From the NCBI GenBank assembly GCA_040900105.1, contig JBBDZP010000049.1, positions 1 to 15,982 on the forward strand: a DNA stretch of 15,982 nucleotides. Direction: 5' to 3'. This document shows, piece after piece, positions 11,717-15,982 of the stretch. A program made the translations under genes and the position numbers. Each line of letters opens with the position of its first letter. Within the stretch, counting starts at the first letter, position 1. The notes beneath the pieces were generated by a model. The model did no database searches, had not been told where the DNA came from, and saw only the letters and a list, made by a program, of their open reading frames with translations. The stretch comes from JACPDD01 sp040900105. Its GTDB lineage: Bacteria; Patescibacteriota; Microgenomatia; Levybacterales; UBA12049.

Positions 11717-14191
11717 TTAACCTTCAATGCAAGTCGCCGCGGCGACGTGATCAGAATCCGACGAGAACCGCATGAGGATTACCCCTTGGGTATCTCTTGA
11801 AAGCCTTGGAACTGAGGATATGGGAATTTTTACAACCTGCCCTTTTTGAGACGTAATAATCAGCTCTTCCGATTTTGCAGGAATAATCTCAGAGAATGCT
11901 ACCTTTCCTGTTTTTGATGTTACTTTTGCCACTTTTACTCCTTGTCCTCCTCTTGTTTGTGCCCTAAAGTTGTCAACGGAAGTTTTCTTTCCAAGCCCGT
12001 TTTCCATAATTGTTAGAAGGTCTGGCTTTTCCCCTTTTGCAATTACGGCCATTGTAATTACCTCATCTGTCTTGCCAATTTTGATTCCCCTTACTCCCCT
12101 AGCGCCTCTTCCCATAGGTCTTACTTCTATTTCTTTAAATCTTATTGCCTTGCCTTCCTTTGTGACAATAAGAACGGTGTCCTCTCCGCTTGTCATATTG
12201 CTCCAAACCAACTCGTCTCCTTTATCCAATTTGATAGCAAGTATGCCGGTTCTTCTTATATGTTCAAATTCGGATAGTTTTGATTTTTTGACTGTCCCCT
12301 GCCGTGTGGTTAAGAAGACATTTCCACCTTTTGTTTCTTTTCCGTAAACAATAAATGACTCAACTTTTTCTCCCTGCTCAATATTCAAAAGGTTTACGAT
12401 AGCGGATCCTTTGCTGGTTCTTGAGCTTTCGGAAATATCATAGGCCCTAAGTTGGTAGACCTTTCCTTTATTTGTGAAGAAGAGAATGTTGTCATGAGTC
12501 TGCGCAAACCGGATGTGTGAAATTGCGTCCTCGTCTTTTGTGGTCATTCCCCTGATTCCTTTTCCGCCGCGGCGCTGAATAGTAAAGCTTGTTAGACTCT
12601 GGCGTTTTATGTATCCCGTAGCTGTCATAGTTATGACCGTTGGTTCGTTTGGAATTAAATCTTCATCTGAAAACTCATCTACCTTGCTTTTGTAAACTTT
12701 TGTTCTTCGTTCATCTCCGAATCTTTCCTTAAGTTTAACAAGCTCTCCTTTTATAACAACCAGAATTTTCTCAGGATGTGCGAGTAAATCCTCAAGGTAG
12801 TCAATGGTTTCTTTGACCATTTGATATTCATCTTCAATTTTTTGCCGCTCCAATGCTGCCAAACGTCTAAGCTGTAAATCTAAAATTGCAATGGACTGGA
12901 TTTCCGTTAGTTTGAATCTGGCCATTAAATTTTGCTTTGCAGAATCTTGGTCTTTTGACTGCCGGATCGTTTTGATAACGGCGTCAATGTTATCAACCGC
13001 AATTTTTAGGCCTTCTAAGATATGAAGTCTTGCTTTTGCTTGTCTTAGTTCAAACTCGGATCTTCTTTTTACTACGCTGTATCTGTGTTTTAGATATTCT
13101 TCAAGAATTGTTTTAAGGTTTAAAGTTTGAGGTGTACCGTCAACCAGCGCAACAATGTTTGCCGGGAATGTTGTCTGAAGCGCCGTGTGTTTGAAAAGAT
13201 TATTTAATACTTTTCTTGGAGTTGCATCTCGTTTTAACTCGATTACTACTCTCATTCCATGCCTGTCCGACTCATCTCTTAAATCCGTTATACCTTCAAT
13301 TTTCTTGTCTTTTGCAAGTTCTGCAATTCTTGCGACAAGAAGTGCTTTATTTACCTGGTAAGGAAGTTCTGTGATTATGATTGCGCTCTTTCCATTGCCA
13401 ATGTCCTCAATATCCGCTTTTCCCCTTATTAAAATTTTTCCGCGTCCTGTTGCATAGACGTTTCTAATTTCCGCAATATCATAAATTGCACCTTTTGTTG
13501 GGAAATCAGGGCCTTTTATGTATTCCAACAATTCATCAACTGTTGTCCCTGTTGTAAGAGTTACTTTGCCACTTTTCTCATCTCTTTCAAATTTGGTTTT
13601 TCCTATCATGAAGTTGACCGCGTCTAAGACTTCGGATAGGTTGTGCGGCGGGATCTTGGTTGCCATTCCAACCGCAATACCTTCGGATCCCATAAGAAGA
13701 AGATTGGGTAGTTTTGCCGGCATGTATACGGGTTCTTTAAGTGTGGCGTCAAAATTTTCTACGTAGTCAACGGTTTCTTTATCTAGGTCCAGCAAAATCT
13801 CGGAAGATATGGCGGCGAGTCTTGCCTCGGTATATCTCATGGCAGCCGGAGGGTCTCCGTCAACCGAGCCAAAGTTTCCCTGCCCATCAATAAGCGGATA
13901 TCTTACAGAAAAATCTTGGGCAAGTCTAACTAATGCATCGTAAATAGGCATATCTCCATGGGGGTGGAGTTTTCCCATGACTTCTCCGACAATCTTTGCA
14001 CTTTTGCTGTGCTTTGTAGAATGGGTAAGTCCCATTTCATGCATGGCAAAAAGTATTCTTCTGTGTACCGGTTTTAGCCCGTCACGCACATCAGGAAGAG
14101 CCCTGCTGACAATAACAGACATTGCGTAGTCAAGGTACGCCCGTTTCATTTCACCGGAGATTCCGGTTTGTATAAGTTTTCCAATATTCAT
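11717..14191 (-). CDS. gyrA: DNA gyrase subunit A
   Basis: This 824-residue protein is the DNA-breakage subunit of gyrase, which with GyrB introduces negative supercoils. The N-terminal breakage-reunion domain carries the catalytic Arg119-Tyr120 (AAMRYTE). The C-terminal beta-pinwheel begins about residue 510 and contains the GyrA-box QRRGGKG (539-545), which identifies gyrase rather than topoisomerase IV. The long acidic tail of E. coli GyrA is absent. In the quinolone region HPHGDMPIYD (76-85), the position of E. coli Ser83 is Met81, while Asp87 is kept as Asp85. The start ATG lacks a Shine-Dalgarno and lies 88 bases after ppa, separated by a CTAG-rich hairpin. I see no strong promoter in that gap. 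Assignment is secure. Confidence 0.97.
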   Translation of the reverse strand: MNIGKLIQTGISGEMKRAYLDYAMSVIVSRALPDVRDGLKPVHRRILFAMHEMGLTHSTKHSKSAKIVGEVMGKLHPHGDMPIYDALVRLAQDFSVRYPLIDGQGNFGSVDGDPPAAMRYTEARLAAISSEILLDLDKETVDYVENFDATLKEPVYMPAKLPNLLLMGSEGIAVGMATKIPPHNLSEVLDAVNFMIGKTKFERDEKSGKVTLTTGTTVDELLEYIKGPDFPTKGAIYDIAEIRNVYATGRGKILIRGKADIEDIGNGKSAIIITELPYQVNKALLVARIAELAKDKKIEGITDLRDESDRHGMRVVIELKRDATPRKVLNNLFKHTALQTTFPANIVALVDGTPQTLNLKTILEEYLKHRYSVVKRRSEFELRQAKARLHILEGLKIAVDNIDAVIKTIRQSKDQDSAKQNLMARFKLTEIQSIAILDLQLRRLAALERQKIEDEYQMVKETIDYLEDLLAHPEKILVVIKGELVKLKERFGDERRTKVYKSKVDEFSDEDLIPNEPTVITMTATGYIKRQSLTSFTIQRRGGKGIRGMTTKDEDAISHIRFAQTHDNILFFTNKGKVYQLRAYDISESSRTSKGSAIVNLLNIEQGEKVESFIVYGKETKGGNVFLTTRQGTVKKSKLSEFEHIRRTGILAIKLDKGDELVWSNMTSGEDTVLIVTKEGKAIRFKEIEVRPMGRGARGVRGIKIGKTDEVITMAVIAKGEKPDLLTIMENGLGKKTSVDNFRAQTRGGQGVKVAKVTSKTGKVAFSEIIPAKSEELIITSQKGQVVKIPISSVPRLSRDTQGVILMRFSSDSDHVAAATCIEG

Positions 14192-14214
14192 AATTCAGTA
14201 ATTAGTAACTAGCT

Positions 14215-14277
14215 ACTAGCGACTAGAAAAAACAAAAAACTACGACTTTACTAGTGGCTAACCAACTAGTTGCTAGT
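14215..14277. repeat. CTAG-rich inverted repeat between ppa and gyrA
   Basis: ACTAGCGACTAG (14215-14226) pairs with CTAGTTGCTAGT (14266-14277) over 12 positions with one G-T wobble. Six CTAG tetramers fall within 14209-14276, although CTAG is usually a rare tetramer in bacterial DNA. It overlaps, and is mutually exclusive with, the terminator fold at 14227-14280. Confidence 0.5.
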
Positions 14278-14280
14278 CGT
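14227..14280 (-). terminator. Probable terminator after ppa
   Basis: On the minus strand ACGACT (14280-14275) pairs with AGTCGT (14247-14242). Inside, CTAGTTGG (14269-14262) pairs with CCACTAG (14257-14251) with one bulged T. Two bases later come T6 (14239-14234), G and another T6 (14232-14227). It begins at the last base of the ppa stop codon. The stem is long and imperfect, so strength is uncertain. Confidence 0.5.
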
Positions 14281-14783
14281 TATTTTAATGATTTTTTAAT
14301 GTCTTCAAGCGCTGCTTCCTTTCCTTTCCACTGCTTGATCTTTACCCACTTTCCGGGTTCTGTCTTTTTGTAATTCTCAAAGAAATATTTTATCTCGTCT
14401 CTTATTTTCTGTGGAATGTCATTTACATCATTATACTGCGCAAACTTTTTATCAACTTTTGGCATTGGAACTGCAACTATTTTATTGTCTATTCCCGCTT
14501 CATCTTCCATTTCCAAAATTCCAATTGGTCTGCTTGGAATTACAACTCCCGGTACAACAGGCTTGCTGGACAGTACTAATGCGTCAACCGGATCGCCGTC
14601 ATCTGCTAAAGTCTCCGGTACAAAACCGTAATTAAATGGATATTCCATTTCTGTAAACAGAAACCTGTCTACAAAAATAACACCGCTATCTTTATCAAGT
14701 TCGTATTTAACAGAAACTCCTTGTGGAATTTCTATAAAAACATTTATTTCCTCCGGTGGGTTCTTCCCTGCTGAAACTGTCAT
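14280..14783 (-). CDS. ppa: Inorganic pyrophosphatase (class I)
   Basis: This 167-residue cytoplasmic enzyme hydrolyses pyrophosphate with Mg2+, pulling nucleotide polymerisation and aminoacylation forward. The soluble class I signature DGDPVDALV (62-70) is present, with the Mg-binding Asp62, Asp64 and Asp67. Other active-site residues align with E. coli: Glu18, Lys26, Arg40, Tyr52 (YPFNYGFVP), Asp94, Asp99 and Lys101, and Tyr138-Lys139 (NYKKTEPGKW). Its length fits the prokaryotic family. The ATG overlaps the upstream stop by one base (TAATG) and is the only start here with a full Shine-Dalgarno (GGAGGTG). It lies between gyrB and gyrA, an unusual position. Assignment is secure. Confidence 0.96.
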   Translation of the reverse strand: MTVSAGKNPPEEINVFIEIPQGVSVKYELDKDSGVIFVDRFLFTEMEYPFNYGFVPETLADDGDPVDALVLSSKPVVPGVVIPSRPIGILEMEDEAGIDNKIVAVPMPKVDKKFAQYNDVNDIPQKIRDEIKYFFENYKKTEPGKWVKIKQWKGKEAALEDIKKSLK

Positions 14784-15367
14784 TAATTACTCACCTCCCC
14801 GCGATATCTCCCAAAAACTTCATCATCAATCTCTCTTACTGTTGATAACTTTCTTGCTAAGCTTTTAGCTTCGTGTTGACTTAAATAATCAGATGGTTTT
14901 GCAGCCGTATTATGACGCTCGTTAGAGAGTCTTGTTTCAACGGATGCATGATAAGCTCCTATAGTAGCAATAAGTTCATCGCCAGAAATACCATCTTGGT
15001 TTGTTCTAACAACTATTTCTCCACCTGCTTTAGATTTGCTAAAAACTGTGATTCTGAAATTTGTAGTTGGTGCTGTTTCCTCTAATACAAAGTCTGCAAA
15101 TTCTACGTCGTATTTTGGTGCCGCGGCCAGTGCTCTCTTTAAATCTCTGGTCATTAGAGCAGTAGTATCTTCTTTTGTCTTTTCGGCAATAATTTTGAAA
15201 GCGTCGTAAATATGCATCATTGCGACGTCTCGTAAAGTTGCCCTTGGTTCTATTTCTATAACACTTCCAACTAGGTGATCAAATTCAACATCTGTAAAAA
15301 TGTCTTGTTGGGCTGTTTGTCCAAGCCTGTCTACGACCGTTGCTGATCTTTCTATAGTTGAAGTCAT
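14783..15367 (-). CDS. Unknown 194-aa protein in the gyrB-ppa-gyrA cluster
   Basis: I do not recognise this protein. It has 194 residues, no membrane span and no cysteine. The first 90 residues look mainly helical, residues 90-130 contain strand-like stretches (VEFADFVLEE, NFRITVFSKS, GGEIVVRTN), and the end is charged and helical. No catalytic motif is visible. Its ATG follows the gyrB stop after one base (TAATATG), and its stop overlaps the ppa start (TAATG), so it is translated as part of the gyrB-ppa unit. No Shine-Dalgarno precedes it. Whether it has anything to do with gyrase is untested; the position may only reflect operon packing. Confidence 0.75.
   Translation of the reverse strand: MTSTIERSATVVDRLGQTAQQDIFTDVEFDHLVGSVIEIEPRATLRDVAMMHIYDAFKIIAEKTKEDTTALMTRDLKRALAAAPKYDVEFADFVLEETAPTTNFRITVFSKSKAGGEIVVRTNQDGISGDELIATIGAYHASVETRLSNERHNTAAKPSDYLSQHEAKSLARKLSTVREIDDEVFGRYRGEVSN
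14792..14798 (-). promoter_or_regulatory. Strong Shine-Dalgarno of ppa
   Basis: GGAGGTG lies eight bases before the ppa ATG, inside the end of the preceding gene. It is the only full-length Shine-Dalgarno in the window and fixes the ppa start. Confidence 0.85.
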
Positions 15368-15368
15368 A

Positions 15369-15982
15369 TTAAATATCTAGGATTGCGGTCTTCGCGTTGC
15401 TTTGGATGAAATTCTTTCTTGGGGGGACTTCGTCTCCCATAAGCATTGTAAAAGTAGCGTCAGCTTCTTCCATGTCATCAACATTAACCTGCTTTAAAAT
15501 TCTGTTTTCCGGGTTCATGGTTGTTTCCCAGAGTTGTTGTGGGTTCATTTCTCCAAGCCCTTTGTAGCGTTGAAGACTAATGTTTTTGGTAGTGATTGTT
15601 TTAACTGTTGCGTCTTTTTCCTCTTCCGTATAGGCATAGTGGGTGTCTTTTCCTGCTGATATTTTGTATAAAGGTGGTTGTGCTATATAAAGGTATCCTC
15701 CCTTTACTATTTCCGGCAAGTGCCTAAAGAAAAAAGTCAAAATTAAAGTTTCAATGTGTTCTCCGTCTACGTCCGCGTCTGTCATGATGATAATTCTATG
15801 ATATCTTAATTTTTCAGGGTTTATGCTCTCCCCTATTCCCATACCAAGGGCAATAATTAAATTCTTTAGTTCTTCAAATTCAATAATTTTATCCAATCTT
15901 GCCCGCTCCGTATTAAGAATCTTTCCGCCAATTGGTAAAATTGCCTGGAACTTTCTGTCCCTTCCCATCTTTGCGCTTCCGC
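15369..15982 (-). CDS. gyrB: DNA gyrase subunit B, C-terminal part (runs off the window)
   Basis: The frame is open to the window edge, and the first visible residues GSAKMGRDRKFQAILPI match the sequence just after the EGDSAGG motif of type IIA topoisomerase B subunits. What is seen is most of the Toprim domain, with the metal-binding TDADVDGEH (DxD) and LTFFFRHLPE, then the C-terminal LQRYKGLGEMNPQQLWETTM and NPENRIL motifs. The ATP-binding domain lies outside. The large Toprim insertion of E. coli GyrB is absent. The common PLRGKILN reads PIGGKILN here. It is called GyrB rather than ParE because gyrA, with a GyrA-box, lies downstream on the same strand. About 205 residues are visible. Confidence 0.95.
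   Translation of the reverse strand, partial: GSAKMGRDRKFQAILPIGGKILNTERARLDKIIEFEELKNLIIALGMGIGESINPEKLRYHRIIIMTDADVDGEHIETLILTFFFRHLPEIVKGGYLYIAQPPLYKISAGKDTHYAYTEEEKDATVKTITTKNISLQRYKGLGEMNPQQLWETTMNPENRILKQVNVDDMEEADATFTMLMGDEVPPRKNFIQSNAKTAILDI

Overview
The window looks like a chromosomal piece of a small-genome Candidate Phyla Radiation (Patescibacteria) bacterium, most like the Microgenomates. This placement is inference: there is no rRNA in the window. It rests on compact AT-leaning genes, mostly start-stop coupled junctions without Shine-Dalgarno sequences, short leaders, a lean 824-residue GyrA, and several small proteins that match no family I recognise. UGA is used as a stop (the pseudouridine synthase gene ends in TGA) and no gene needs UGA as a sense codon, which argues against the recoded Gracilibacteria/Absconditabacteria.

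Left third (1-6.8 kb). A tightly packed plus-strand operon encodes elongation factor P, an MFS transporter, an Lgt-like membrane protein lacking the Lgt catalytic residues, an RluA-family pseudouridine synthase with a polar insertion, a LytR_C-domain protein and a 52-residue membrane protein. It converges on a minus-strand TPR gene. That gene is divergent from yebC plus a polytopic membrane protein, and the two facing promoters interleave.

Middle (6.8-9.6 kb). About 1 kb without intact genes starts with a possible riboflavin-kinase remnant. It then holds what I think is the most notable feature of the window: a 643-bp MITE-like element (6888-7530) with imperfect ~15-bp terminal inverted repeats exactly abutted by a perfect 9-bp direct repeat, inserted in the loop of a small palindrome. 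No transposase is visible inside. Next come a good promoter, a structured leader and a Xer-type tyrosine recombinase, then a probably leaderless TPR-like gene.

Right part (9.6-16 kb), all minus strand. Read in the direction of transcription: the end of gyrB, an unknown 194-residue protein, inorganic pyrophosphatase, a CTAG-rich hairpin/terminator, gyrA, folD, a terminator sitting on the start of a Cys-rich 138-residue protein, and a SIMPL-domain membrane-anchored protein with two overlapping promoters in the same register. Both DNA gyrase subunits are thus separated by an unrelated enzyme and an ORFan.

The plus-strand genes on the left and minus-strand genes on the right point at each other, meeting at 9586-9589 where two stop codons share one CTAG. 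That polarity is not what is expected around a replication origin, despite gyrB/gyrA and a DnaA-box-like cluster nearby.
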